NCBI RefSeq assembly: GCF_004295485.1
Contig: NZ_CP036164.1
Coordinates: forward strand, 3,162,001-3,226,000
Length of the DNA: 64,000 bases
Source of the DNA: Janibacter limosus
Lineage (GTDB): Bacteria; Actinomycetota; Actinomycetes; Actinomycetales; Dermatophilaceae
Reading direction: 5' to 3'
Positions 16,367 through 24,585 of this stretch are shown piece by piece. The notes under the pieces are model-generated. The model had not been told where the DNA came from. It saw nothing but the letters and a program-made list of their open reading frames with translations, and did not search any database. How positions within the stretch are numbered: the first letter of the stretch is position 1; each line of letters begins with the position of its first letter. The position numbers were made by a program, and so were the translations under genes.

Positions 16367-17353
16367 TCAGACGTCGTCCTCGTCACGCCCCCGGGCATCG
16401 TCGAAGAAGACGTCGATGCGCTGGAAGCCCTTGAGCCGCTGGGCCTCGGCATGGCGTGAGTAGGCCCGCTGGTCGGCGCCGGTGAGGACCACCTGGTCGG
16501 TGAAGGGGGTGAGCAGCGCCCGCGGCCACAGGTGCTCCTTGCGCACGACGTTGACCTCGACGCACAGCATGACGACGACCGCCATCGTGTAGAGGAAGAC
16601 GAGCAGCCCGAGGACGAGGGCGAAGACCGAGTTGAGGTTGCTGGCCCGCTCGATGACCGTGCTGACGTAGAAGGCGCCGACGGTCTGCATGCCCTGCCAC
16701 GCCAGGGCGGCCAGGGCAGCTCCCGGCAGCACGTCGGGGAGATCGAGCGGCCTCGTCGTCGAGATGATGAAGACGACCCCGATGACGACGGTGTTGAGGG
16801 CGATCGAGGCGATGGTGATCGCCCAGGCCGTGTAGCCGCCCGAGACGAGCTGCTGCAGGTAGGTCGTGAGCCCCGTGGTGACGACGATCGTCACGGCGGC
16901 CACGGCGAGCAGCAGGAGCCCACGACCGCGACTGGCGAAGGGGTTGGGCCGGGAGTTGCGCGGGATCATCCAGGCGGTGTTGCTCGCGTACTGGAGGGCC
17001 TGACCGACGCCGAGGCCGCCGTAGAGAGCGGCCAGCCCACCGATGAGCAGTCCGATCGGCCCACCCCCCAGGGTGCCCGTGCTCCGCAGCTCGTCACCGA
17101 CGATGGGGAATTCCGACAGGGCCGAGTCGAGGATGCGCTCCTGCCACTCGGGTTGTCCCTGGAGGACGAAGCCGACCGCTGTGGACAGCAGCAGCAGGGA
17201 GGGGAAGAGCGACAGGAAGCCGTAGTAGGTCAGCAGGGCGCAGAGGTAGCCGCCGAAGTCGTCGAAGTACTTGTAGACGACCGCGATGGGGAAGCCCAGG
17301 ACCGGGTGCCGCCGCTGGAGGCGGTCCGCCGGACCGATCGTCGCCTCCCCCAT
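16367..17353 (-). CDS. YihY/BrkB family inner membrane protein
   Basis: A 328-residue protein from the ATG at 17353. The family pattern is clear: YFDDFGGYLCALLTYYGFLSLFPSLLLL at the N-terminus, GVGQALQYASNTAWMIPRNSRP after the second segment, then several long hydrophobic helices including LPGAALAALAWQGMQTVGAF and VFALVLGLLVFLYTMAVVV. About six transmembrane helices and an acidic cytoplasmic tail. Once annotated as ribonuclease BN, which is now known to be wrong; the real function is unclear. It lies 16 bp after the PabA/TrpG gene, convergent with pknB. Confidence 0.88.
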   Translation of the reverse strand: MGEATIGPADRLQRRHPVLGFPIAVVYKYFDDFGGYLCALLTYYGFLSLFPSLLLLSTAVGFVLQGQPEWQERILDSALSEFPIVGDELRSTGTLGGGPIGLLIGGLAALYGGLGVGQALQYASNTAWMIPRNSRPNPFASRGRGLLLLAVAAVTIVVTTGLTTYLQQLVSGGYTAWAITIASIALNTVVIGVVFIISTTRPLDLPDVLPGAALAALAWQGMQTVGAFYVSTVIERASNLNSVFALVLGLLVFLYTMAVVVMLCVEVNVVRKEHLWPRALLTPFTDQVVLTGADQRAYSRHAEAQRLKGFQRIDVFFDDARGRDEDDV

Positions 17354-17369
17354 GACCGAGCAGGCCCCG

Positions 17370-18026
17370 TCAGCCGGCAGCGATGGCGCGCGCGACGCCG
17401 TCGACGTCCCGCACGAGCGGCGACATGCCCGCACTGCGGGTCACGGCGTCGTGGTCCCCCGTCAGCGCCAGCCAGTTGGCCAGGATGCGGTGGCCGCCCT
17501 CGGTGAGCACCGACTCGGGGTGGAACTGCACCCCGTGCAGCGGCAGGTCGCGATGGTGGGCCGCCATGATGACGCCGGACTCGGTGTGCCCGTTGGGCAC
17601 CAGCGTGTCCGGGACGGTCGCGGGGTCGATCGTCAACGAGTGGTACCGCGTGGCGGTGAAGGGGGAAGGCAGCCCGGCCAGGACACCGGTCTGGTCGTGC
17701 AGGACCCGGCTCGTCTTGCCGTGGAGCAGCTCCGGCGCCCGTCCCACGGTCGCCCCGAGGACGACCGCGAGGGCCTGGTGGCCGAGGCAGACGCCGAGCA
17801 TGGGCTGGGAGCGTTCCGCGCAGCCCTCGATCATGGCGGTGGAGACGCCGGCCTCCTGCGGTGTGCCCGGCCCGGGAGAGACGAGGACACCGTCGAAGTC
17901 CGCGCCGTCGGCGGGCGTGATCGCGTCGTTGCGCACGACCGTCGTCTCCGCCCCGAGCTGCTGGAGATAGCCCACGATGGTGAAGACGAAGCTGTCGTAG
18001 TTGTCGACGACGAGGATCTGGCTCAC
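17370..18026 (-). CDS. PabA/TrpG-type glutamine amidotransferase
   Basis: A 218-residue class I glutamine amidotransferase starting at a GTG at 18026. It hydrolyses glutamine to supply ammonia for p-aminobenzoate or anthranilate synthesis. Motifs: VVDNYDSFVFTI, VLVSPGPGTPQEAG (oxyanion loop), the nucleophile Cys in LGVCLGHQALAV, and the His-Glu pair in GVQFHPESVLTEGG. No TrpE or PabB gene is nearby. Its position beside crgA, DUF881 and pknB is the common actinobacterial arrangement for the copy usually called pabA, but specificity cannot be settled here. Confidence 0.9.
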   Translation of the reverse strand: MSQILVVDNYDSFVFTIVGYLQQLGAETTVVRNDAITPADGADFDGVLVSPGPGTPQEAGVSTAMIEGCAERSQPMLGVCLGHQALAVVLGATVGRAPELLHGKTSRVLHDQTGVLAGLPSPFTATRYHSLTIDPATVPDTLVPNGHTESGVIMAAHHRDLPLHGVQFHPESVLTEGGHRILANWLALTGDHDAVTRSAGMSPLVRDVDGVARAIAAG

Positions 18027-18042
18027 CGGGACAGTATGTCTG

Positions 18043-18840
18043 TCACTGGCTCGCGGGGAGCGGCCGGGCATGCTCGAGCCGGGTGCGGCCGGTGAAGCCG
18101 GGCAGCTCGACCTCGTCGGAGCGGGTCACCTCGTAGCCCAGGCCGACCGCGTCGACGTACTGCCGGTAGATGTCGACCGCGGGGTCCTCGTCGAGGGCCG
18201 ACTGCAGCTCCTCGGGGTCGCCGATGGCGGTGATCGTGAAGGGCGGCGAGTACACGCGACCCTGGAGGATCAGGGTGTTGCCGACGCATCGGACCGCACT
18301 GGTGGAGATGACCCGCTGGTCCATGATCTGCATCGCCTCGGCACCTCCGCGCCACAGGGCGTTGACGACGCCCTGGACATCCTGCTGGTGCACGACCACG
18401 TCGTCGACGGTGAACCCCTCCGGCACCTCCGACGCCGCGAGGTCGGCGTCATCCAGCGCGACGGTCACCGCGGGGCCCTTGACCGGGGTCAGGCCGGCGT
18501 CCCGGCTGCTGGCCTGCGACTGTCGGGAGATCTTCTGCAGGCGACTGCTGCCCGGCGCCGCGTCGCGGGTCAGGCGGTCTACCTCGCCGCGCAGCGTGTC
18601 CACCCGCTGTCCGTCGCGCTCGTTGTCGATCGTCCGCTCACGGATGACGTCCGGCAGCCCGGTGGCCTCGCTGCGCAGGTCGGTGCCGCGCGCGGTCGTG
18701 CCCGAGGTGGCGAAGAGCAGCCCGGCTCCCAGCGCGATGACCGGGACGAGGGAGGACCAGCGGCTGGGCCGGTGGGTGAGCCAGGTGCGCATGCGCCGAC
18801 CGAGGGCGCTCTCGTGGGGTGACGGGTCCTGCTCGGGCAC
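18043..18840 (-). CDS. DUF881 family protein
   Basis: A 265-residue protein. The GTG at 18840 with a GAAGGGGG site 7 nt upstream is preferred over more distal starts, which would cross crgA. It has a single N-terminal membrane helix (about residues 29-47), a coiled-coil-prone stretch (EATGLPDVIRERTIDNERDG onward), then the DUF881 domain with the PAVTVALDDAD and DVQGVVNALWRGGAEAMQI motifs and the NTLILQGRVYSPPF segment. DUF881 proteins accompany crgA and pknB in many actinobacteria and are thought to act in cell-wall growth, without a known activity. It is divergent from crgA. Confidence 0.88.
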   Translation of the reverse strand: MPEQDPSPHESALGRRMRTWLTHRPSRWSSLVPVIALGAGLLFATSGTTARGTDLRSEATGLPDVIRERTIDNERDGQRVDTLRGEVDRLTRDAAPGSSRLQKISRQSQASSRDAGLTPVKGPAVTVALDDADLAASEVPEGFTVDDVVVHQQDVQGVVNALWRGGAEAMQIMDQRVISTSAVRCVGNTLILQGRVYSPPFTITAIGDPEELQSALDEDPAVDIYRQYVDAVGLGYEVTRSDEVELPGFTGRTRLEHARPLPASQ

Positions 18841-18919
18841 GGGGCACCCCCTTCGCTCGGTTGATCGGGCTCTGGCCTCTACGCTAGGCCACGAACCGCA
18901 CATCTCGAAGGAGCACCCA

Positions 18920-19315
18920 GTGGCGAAGTCCGCCGACGACGCGAAGGACACGACCGACATCCAGGACGGGCCCGCGAGCGAGCCCACGACCGAGTCGACC
19001 TCCACGAAGGGCGGCACCGCCCGGGACAAGGGCGCGGACAAGCGCTCCGGTGACCCACGCAAGCGCGCGGCCGCCCAGGCCAAGGAGGACAAGGCCGAGG
19101 CCAAGGCCCGCCACAAGGTCAAGGCGCAGCGCATCGGCAACCCGTCGTGGTTCGTCCCGCTCATGCTCGCCCTGATGCTCATCGGCCTGGTGTGGGTCGT
19201 GACCTTCTACATCACCCAGGAGAAGTACCCCGTCGAGTCGTGGGGCCGCTGGAACCTCGGCGGCGGCTTCGCCTTCATCCTCGCCGGCTTCGCGATGACG
19301 ACCCGCTGGAAGTAG
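18920..19315 (+). CDS. crgA: CrgA cell division protein
   Basis: A 131-residue protein with a GTG start after an AAGGAG site. A long charged N-terminus (residues 1-75, rich in Lys, Ala and Asp) precedes two membrane helices, NPSWFVPLMLALMLIGLVWV and one beginning LGGGFAFILAGFAMTTRWK. The motif of the extracytoplasmic loop, TFYITQEKYPVESWGRWN, is characteristic of CrgA. In mycobacteria and Streptomyces CrgA interacts with FtsZ and septal proteins and regulates septum formation. The charged N-terminus is longer than in mycobacterial CrgA. Confidence 0.93.
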   Translation: MAKSADDAKDTTDIQDGPASEPTTESTSTKGGTARDKGADKRSGDPRKRAAAQAKEDKAEAKARHKVKAQRIGNPSWFVPLMLALMLIGLVWVVTFYITQEKYPVESWGRWNLGGGFAFILAGFAMTTRWK

Positions 19316-19353
19316 CCGCAGCCCCTCCGACGGCGCGCCGCACCACAGCACAC

Positions 19354-19389
19354 CAGAACCCGCACGACCACCAGGTCGTGCGGGTTCTG
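19354..19389. terminator. Terminator hairpin after crgA
   Basis: Two perfect 15-bp arms (19354-19368 and 19375-19389) around a 6-nt loop, 38 bp downstream of crgA and between convergent genes. It probably stops transcription from both sides. There is no clear U-tract. Confidence 0.75.
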
Positions 19390-19396
19390 CACATCC

Positions 19397-19430
19397 AAGC
19401 CTGTGGACAACCGGAGTTGTCCACAGGCTT
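19397..19430. repeat. Palindrome made of two inverted DnaA boxes
   Basis: Two perfect 15-bp arms (19397-19411 and 19416-19430) around the 4-nt centre cgga. Each arm contains a DnaA box, TGTGGACAA at 19402-19410 and TTGTCCACA at 19417-19425, identical to boxes in oriC. A weaker box-like TGGGGACAA follows at 19440-19448. It lies 8 bp after a separate terminator, so a DnaA-binding role is as likely as a second hairpin. Confidence 0.6.
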
Positions 19431-19495
19431 GTTCACAGCTGGGGACAAATGACACGCGTGTAACTCCCGAGTTCTCGGGGGACTGCGGACTGTCC

Positions 19496-20380
19496 TCAGG
19501 CGAAGGGGAGGGGCACGGGGGCCGGGGACGCCGCGTACTTGGCCACGCCGAGCGCGAGCACGATCACCAGCACACCCACGATGGCGACCCAGGCCAGCGC
19601 AGGGCGGCCACGGCTGCGGGAGACGGCGATCGCGAGCGCGAGGAGACCCCCGGCGATCAGGCCGCCGAGGTGCGCCTGCCAGGCGACATTGGGGATGACG
19701 AACCCGAGGACGGCGTTGATCCCGATGACCGCCACCATGCCGGAGCTGTCCCGACCGAGGTGCCGGTTGAGGACGAAGAGGGCGCCGAAGAGTCCGAAGA
19801 CCGCGCCGGACGCGCCCACCAGGGGAGTGGTGGACATCGCCGGCTGGAAGAGCAGCCAGGTCACCGCACCGGCCAGCGCACTCACGAGGTACAGCGCCAG
19901 GTAGCGCGCCCACCCGAGCATCTGCTCGAGGTAGCCGCCGATCATCCACAGCGCGAGCATGTTGAAGCCGATGTGCATGATCTGGTACGGGCTGTGGGCG
20001 AAGGCCGAGGTGATCAGCCGCCAGGGCTCGCTCGTGCCGAGGAAGGGCGCGAAAGCGACCTCCTGGAAGACCCGCGGCGAGGCGAGCTCACCGAGCCAGA
20101 CGAGGACGCAGATCGCGATGATCGCGATCGTCAGGTACGGGCGGTCGGCGCCGGCTCGTCCGCCGAAGACGGTGACCCGGGGGCGCTCCCCCTTCGCCTG
20201 CTCCCGGATGCAGTCCACGCACTGGACACCGACGGCGGCGCTGCGCTGGCAGTCGGGGCACACCGGACGGCGACACCGCTGGCAGCGGATGTAGGACACC
20301 CGGTCGGGGTGTCGCGGGCAGGTGGGGACCTCTGTGCCGGGACCGCCGTCCGACACCCGGCCGGACGGCGGCTGCGACAT
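19496..20380 (-). CDS. Rhomboid family intramembrane serine protease
   Basis: A 294-residue protein. The N-terminus (15-70) is a cysteine-rich zinc-finger-like region with CPRHPDRVSYIRCQRCRRPV and CPDC, CVDC pairs, frequent in actinobacterial rhomboids. The membrane part (from about residue 82) has six or seven helices. The catalytic serine is in GASGAVFGLFGAL and the histidine in WQAHLGGLIAG; the HIGFNMLALWMIG segment supplies the oxyanion-side His/Asn residues. It cleaves transmembrane substrates inside the bilayer; targets are unknown. It stands 5 bp after the cyclophilin gene. Confidence 0.92.
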   Translation of the reverse strand: MSQPPSGRVSDGGPGTEVPTCPRHPDRVSYIRCQRCRRPVCPDCQRSAAVGVQCVDCIREQAKGERPRVTVFGGRAGADRPYLTIAIIAICVLVWLGELASPRVFQEVAFAPFLGTSEPWRLITSAFAHSPYQIMHIGFNMLALWMIGGYLEQMLGWARYLALYLVSALAGAVTWLLFQPAMSTTPLVGASGAVFGLFGALFVLNRHLGRDSSGMVAVIGINAVLGFVIPNVAWQAHLGGLIAGGLLALAIAVSRSRGRPALAWVAIVGVLVIVLALGVAKYAASPAPVPLPFA

Positions 20381-20385
20381 CGTGA

Positions 20386-20907
20386 TCAGTCCTGGAGGAG
20401 CTCGACGGACTCGATGGAGACCGGCTCGACCGGCTTGTCCATCGCACCCGTGGGGACGGCCGCGATCTTGTCGACGACCTCACGGCTCGGACCGTCGGCG
20501 ACCTCGCCGAAGATCGTGTGCTTGCCGTTGAGCCACGGGGTCTCGCCGACGGTGACGAAGAACTGGGAACCGTTGGTGCCCTTGCCTCCTCGCTTGCCCG
20601 CGTTGGCCATGGCCAGCAGGTAGGGCTTGGCGAAGGTCAGGTCGGGGTGGATCTCGTCGTCGAACTCGTAGCCGGGTCCGCCGATGCCCTGACCCAGCGG
20701 GCAACCGCCCTGGATCATGAAGCCGGGGATGATCCGGTGGAAGCCCAGACCGTCGTAGTACTTGGTCGGGTTGGTGCGACCGGCGTCGTCCTTGTACTCC
20801 TTCTCGCCCGAGGCGAGGCCGACGAAGTTGTCGACGGTCTTGGGTGCCTGGTTGGGGAAGAGCTCGATGGTGATGTCGCCGTGGGTCGTGTGCAGGATCG
20901 CCTTCAT
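20386..20907 (-). CDS. ppiA: Cyclophilin-type peptidyl-prolyl cis-trans isomerase
   Basis: A 173-residue single-domain cyclophilin. The ATG at 20907 gives the usual MKAILHTTHGDITIELF beginning; an ATG three codons upstream is also in frame. Active-site motifs: FHRIIPGFMIQGG (catalytic Arg, Phe and Gln), GSQFFVTVGETPWLNG and HTIFGEV. It lacks a signal peptide, so it is cytoplasmic. In Mycobacterium and Streptomyces the ppiA gene also lies close to the origin near crgA and a rhomboid gene, which supports the symbol. Confidence 0.93.
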   Translation of the reverse strand: MKAILHTTHGDITIELFPNQAPKTVDNFVGLASGEKEYKDDAGRTNPTKYYDGLGFHRIIPGFMIQGGCPLGQGIGGPGYEFDDEIHPDLTFAKPYLLAMANAGKRGGKGTNGSQFFVTVGETPWLNGKHTIFGEVADGPSREVVDKIAAVPTGAMDKPVEPVSIESVELLQD

Positions 20908-21028
20908 GGGACTCATCGTAGTCAGCCCACGCGGGGCGCGGGTGTGGCGGGGTTGTCACGCCCCTCGGTTTCGTCGTGGGCGGATCCGGTGCAGGATGGG
21001 GGAGTACCCCACGTCCGCAGGAGGAAGT

Positions 21029-21985
21029 GTGTTCCAGAAGAACAACAAGGTCGAGGGTGGACGCGTCCGCGCTCACGAGACGGCCGAGTCCGCATCGCTG
21101 AAGGTCCACGAGATCATCGACAAGGTGGCCGAGCAGTCCGAGCACGGCGCGGAGCGGGCCCAGGAGCTCAAGGGCTCCGCCGCTGACCACGCCGCCGCCG
21201 CGCGGGTGACCGCTACGGCCAGGGCTGCCGACCTGCGTGAGCAGGCTCAGGAGGCCAAGAAGCAGGCCGCCAAGGACGCCAAGAAGGGCAAGAAGGACGC
21301 CCGCAAGCAGGTCCGGTCGGTCACCACGTCGGCCCGCAAGCAGGGCAAGAAGGCCGGCAAGGACGCGCAGGACCTGCGCGACACCTTCGTCGACGACGTG
21401 CTGCCCAAGGTGGTCACGACCGCCTCGGGTCTGGCCGCCGCCGGTGCTGCCGCGAGCCGCAAGGCCGCGGACGAGGCCACCAACCGGGCGCCGGAGGTCA
21501 TCGCCGCGCTGCGCGACGACCGCGACCCCCAGGCTGCTCTCGCCGCCGTCAAGGGCGAGAAGCCCAAGAAGAAGCGCGGGCTCAAGCTACTGCTCCTGGC
21601 CCTCGTGGCCGGTGGCATCGCAGCCTTCGTCGCCAAGCAGAAGCAGGGCCCCAAGAAGGACCCGTGGGCCGTGCCGGCCGGCGACCCCTACAAGGCCCCC
21701 ACCAGTGGACGCGAGTCCACGGTCCCGGCCAGCCCGGCGCCCGCCGCGGCTGCCGGTGTCGCCCCGGCCGCCGAGGTCGCCGAGAGCGCCGACGTCACCG
21801 ACCCGCTGGCGGCCGCTCCGGTTGTCGACGGCGAGTCGGCCGAGGGCACCGACGCCTGGAGCTCGGCGCGCGACTGGGCCGACAACTCGGCCGTCCCGTC
21901 CGTCTCGGACACCTCCGAGGGCGCTGACCTGTCCACCGACCACCTCGGTGGCGACCTCCCGGTCGACGGTGACAGCAAGGCCTGA
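21029..21985 (+). CDS. Alanine/lysine-rich membrane-anchored protein, unknown function
   Basis: A 318-residue protein from a GTG at 21029 behind AGGAGGA. Residues 1-130 are highly charged, rich in Ala and Lys with heptad-like spacing (a probable helical or coiled-coil stretch including QEAKKQAAKDAKKGKKDARK). Next comes the helix-prone VLPKVVTTASGLAAAGAAAS, then a single transmembrane helix near residues 185-205 (LKLLLLALVAGGIAAFVAK), and an acidic, Pro/Ala-rich C-terminal tail. I recognise no enzymatic domain. The lysine-rich segment could bind nucleic acid or envelope polymers, but that is a guess. Confidence 0.75.
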   Translation: MFQKNNKVEGGRVRAHETAESASLKVHEIIDKVAEQSEHGAERAQELKGSAADHAAAARVTATARAADLREQAQEAKKQAAKDAKKGKKDARKQVRSVTTSARKQGKKAGKDAQDLRDTFVDDVLPKVVTTASGLAAAGAAASRKAADEATNRAPEVIAALRDDRDPQAALAAVKGEKPKKKRGLKLLLLALVAGGIAAFVAKQKQGPKKDPWAVPAGDPYKAPTSGRESTVPASPAPAAAAGVAPAAEVAESADVTDPLAAAPVVDGESAEGTDAWSSARDWADNSAVPSVSDTSEGADLSTDHLGGDLPVDGDSKA

Positions 21986-22038
21986 CGCAGCAAGCGTCAG
22001 CCGCATCGCTCCCTGAGGAGCGTGCGCAGCACGCGTCT

Positions 22039-22080
22039 CGAAGGGGGCTGGTCCGCCAACGCGCGGACCAGCCCCCTTCG
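22039..22080. terminator. Terminator hairpin between convergent genes
   Basis: Two perfect 18-bp arms (22039-22056 and 22063-22080) around a 6-nt loop, between the membrane-anchored protein gene and the converging hydrolase gene. It should work in both directions. Just beyond it, an imperfect direct repeat (TGCAGAGCAAGCCCTCAGG-like) occurs at about 22086 and 22125. Confidence 0.8.
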
Positions 22081-22139
22081 TGACGCTTGCAGAGCAAGCC
22101 CTCAGGGCGGCGCCTTCGTCATGCCTGCAGAGCAAACCC

Positions 22140-22970
22140 TCAGGCGAGGAAGGTGCCCACCAGCTGGGTGAAGTCCTCGGTGTGCTCGATCTGCACCCAG
22201 TGCCCGCACTGGCCGTAGACGTGCAGCTGGGACTGCTCGATGAGCTCGTTGAGCCGCATGGAGTTGCTCAGCGGGATGACCTCGTCGTCGCGCCCGTGGA
22301 CGATCAGGGTGGGCTGGGTCAGCGATCGGATGTCGGAGTCCGGGATGGTCATGGCCTCGACCGAGCGCTGCCGCGGGGCGGGGAACATCGCGCTGTAGGC
22401 CTCGTGGACCCCCGGGCGAGTCGCCGCTGCGAGGCGCAGCCTGGCCAGGTCCTCGGTGAGCAGCGAGCGGTCGTAGGCGAAGACATCCATGAGCTCGACC
22501 ATGTTGGGCAGGCTCGGCTCGAAGCCCCACACCTTGTCCAGGCCCTCCGTGATCTCGAAGGGGACACCCACGGCGCCCATGAGGACGAGCTTGCTCACGC
22601 GGTCGGGGTGGTGCGTCGCGACATTGAGCGCGAGGGCCCCGCCGAAGCTGTTGCCGACGATGGCGACGCGGTCCAGGCCGAGGGCGTCGAGCAGTCCGAC
22701 GAGGTGCTCGGTCCACGTCGCCATGTCGTAGGTGACCCCGTCGGGCCGCTCCGTGTAGCCGAAGCCGAGGATGTCGGGGGCGATGACGCGGTGCTGCTTG
22801 GACAGCACGGGCAGCACCGTGCGCCAGTTGGCCCAGGCGCTGACGCCCGGCCCGGAGCCGTGGATGAGCAGGACGGGGTCGCCCTCACCGACGTCGTGGT
22901 AGTTGGTGGCGATGCCGCCCACGTCAATCGTCGCGGCGACCTCTGGGTTGGCGGTCTCGAGCGTGTTCAT
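22140..22970 (-). CDS. Alpha/beta hydrolase, meta-cleavage product hydrolase type
   Basis: A 276-residue alpha/beta hydrolase closely resembling 2-hydroxymuconate-semialdehyde hydrolases (DmpD/XylF/TodF) and relatives such as BphD. Evidence: LLIHGSGPGVSAWANWR (oxyanion loop), the nucleophile elbow GNSFGGALALN, the acid in LIVHGRDDEVIPL and the catalytic His in YGQCGHWVQIEHTEDF. It would cut a C-C bond in ring-fission products. It is not in the phenol island but 12 kb away across gyrAB. It could serve ketone-type ring-fission products from alkylated catechols or an unrelated pathway. Confidence 0.85.
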   Translation of the reverse strand: MNTLETANPEVAATIDVGGIATNYHDVGEGDPVLLIHGSGPGVSAWANWRTVLPVLSKQHRVIAPDILGFGYTERPDGVTYDMATWTEHLVGLLDALGLDRVAIVGNSFGGALALNVATHHPDRVSKLVLMGAVGVPFEITEGLDKVWGFEPSLPNMVELMDVFAYDRSLLTEDLARLRLAAATRPGVHEAYSAMFPAPRQRSVEAMTIPDSDIRSLTQPTLIVHGRDDEVIPLSNSMRLNELIEQSQLHVYGQCGHWVQIEHTEDFTQLVGTFLA

Positions 22971-23040
22971 GTCTCGCAACCTAGGACCGCGGCGAGCGCC
23001 GGCAGAAGGGGTGTTCCGCACAGCGCCCGCTCGGGTGGAC

Positions 23041-24489
23041 TCAGGCGCTGACGACCGCGGGCTCCGGATCGGGGTCGGTCTGCTGGGTGCGCTGGCGCGG
23101 GATGAGCAGGCACACGAGCGCACCGACGAGCGTGGCGCCGGCCCCCACGAGGAAGCAGATCTGGAAGGCCGACTGGTCGGGGATGACATGTCCGCCGAGG
23201 GAGATCGTGCGGCTGGTGAGGATGGCAGCCATGACCGCACCGGCGATCGTCGTCCCGACCGAGCGCATGAGGCCGTTGACCCCCACGCTCGCTCCCGCCT
23301 CGTGCTCCGGGACGTTGTCGAGGATCAGGGTGGGCATGGCGGCATAGCCGATGCCGACGCCCGCACTCGCCACGAGGGTGGCGACCATGAGCTGCCAGGG
23401 GGCGCTCATCAGGCCGAGCGCGACGACATAGCCAGCACTGATGACGACGGCGCCGATCGCCAGGGTGAACTTGGCGCCGATGGTGTTGATGAGGCGGCTC
23501 GAGACGGGCGCGAAGAGCATCATCATCAGTCCGCCGGGCGCCATCCACAGACCCGCCTCGAGGATCGACTGGCCGAGGCCGTAGCCCGTGGTCTCCGGCA
23601 TCTCGAGCAGCTGGGGCACGACGATCATCTGGGCCATCATCCCGAAGCCGATGAGCAGGGCCGCGATGTTGGTGAAGAGCACGGGACGACGCACGGTGGT
23701 GCGCAGGTCGACGATGGGGTCGTCGTGACGGAGCTGGTACCAGCCCCAGACCAGCAGGACGACGAGTCCGCCGGCGATGCTCCCTGTCGTGCGACCGGAG
23801 CCCCAGCCCCACTCGGAGCCCTTGCTGACGCCGACGAGGACGGCCGACAGCCCCACGGCGAGACCGATGATGCCGGGCACGTCGATGTGCGAGGGGTGGG
23901 CGTCGTGGACGGCCGGCACGACGACGGCGGTGGTGACGAGGACGATCAGGGCCAGGATCGCGGAGAACCAGAAGAGGCCGTGCCAGGAGAAGTCCTCGGC
24001 GATCCACGCCGAGAGCGGCAGACCGACCGCGCCACCGACGCCCATGGTGGCGCTCACGACCGCGACGGCGCCCGCCCGCTTCTCGACCGGTGCGATCTCG
24101 CGCACCAGGCTGATGGCGACGGGGATGTAGCCCATCGCCATGCCCTGCAGCGCCCGCCCGACGAGGAAGGGGGCGAGGCCGCTCGAGAGGGCCGCGATGA
24201 CGGAGCCGAGCACGAGGAGCGCGGCGGAGGCGACGAGTACCTTCTTCTTGCCGAACATGTCGGCCAGGCGGCCGGTCACCGGCATGGTGATGGCGGCTGC
24301 GAGGAGGGTTGCGGTGACTGCCCAGGAGGCGTTGGCCGCCGCGGTGCCGAGCAGCCGCGGCAGCTCGCCCTGGATGGGGATGACGAGCGACTGCATGAGG
24401 GCGCCGCTCAGGCTGCCCAGGCACAGGGCCGCGATGATGGCGTTGGGCGAAAAACGTGCGGGCACGACGGCCGGCGACGAAGGGGGCAT
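23041..24489 (-). CDS. MFS drug transporter, DHA2/EmrB-like
   Basis: A 482-residue transporter with about 14 transmembrane segments. MFS motif A is visible as GRLADMFGKKKVLVA after TM2, and motif C-like glycines occur in VSATMGVGGAVGLPLSAWI. Length and the extra central helix pair fit the 14-TM DHA2 (EmrB/QacA) exporters, which use the proton gradient to expel drugs or metabolites. It is divergent from a small winged-helix regulator gene with a palindromic operator between them, the usual layout of an inducible efflux system. Confidence 0.9.
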   Translation of the reverse strand: MPPSSPAVVPARFSPNAIIAALCLGSLSGALMQSLVIPIQGELPRLLGTAAANASWAVTATLLAAAITMPVTGRLADMFGKKKVLVASAALLVLGSVIAALSSGLAPFLVGRALQGMAMGYIPVAISLVREIAPVEKRAGAVAVVSATMGVGGAVGLPLSAWIAEDFSWHGLFWFSAILALIVLVTTAVVVPAVHDAHPSHIDVPGIIGLAVGLSAVLVGVSKGSEWGWGSGRTTGSIAGGLVVLLVWGWYQLRHDDPIVDLRTTVRRPVLFTNIAALLIGFGMMAQMIVVPQLLEMPETTGYGLGQSILEAGLWMAPGGLMMMLFAPVSSRLINTIGAKFTLAIGAVVISAGYVVALGLMSAPWQLMVATLVASAGVGIGYAAMPTLILDNVPEHEAGASVGVNGLMRSVGTTIAGAVMAAILTSRTISLGGHVIPDQSAFQICFLVGAGATLVGALVCLLIPRQRTQQTDPDPEPAVVSA

Positions 24490-24540
24490 GCGGAGGAGTC
24501 CTTGTCCCGTGCGGGATATGTACGTTACACAAACTGACCT

Positions 24541-24555
24541 TGTGTACTGTACACA
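24541..24555. promoter_or_regulatory. Palindromic operator between the exporter and regulator genes
   Basis: TGTGTAC-T-GTACACA is a perfect 7-1-7 palindrome in the 96-bp gap between the divergent MFS and regulator genes. A related half-site (ATGTACGTTACAC) lies about 20 bp to the left. The position suits binding by the adjacent regulator to repress both promoters. Confidence 0.65.
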
Positions 24556-24585
24556 TCACCTCCTCCTGACGAAAGGCGCGCTCGC

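Noticed and set aside
20907..20916. Alternative longer start for the cyclophilin
   Set aside because: The upstream ATG has no better ribosome-binding site and adds three residues not typical of the family; kept only as an alternative.
22990..23030. Possible fifth copy of the GTTCC-N7-GGAAC operator upstream of the hydrolase gene
   Set aside because: Only a single TGTTCC half-site is present; the right half reads GCCCG, so no palindrome.
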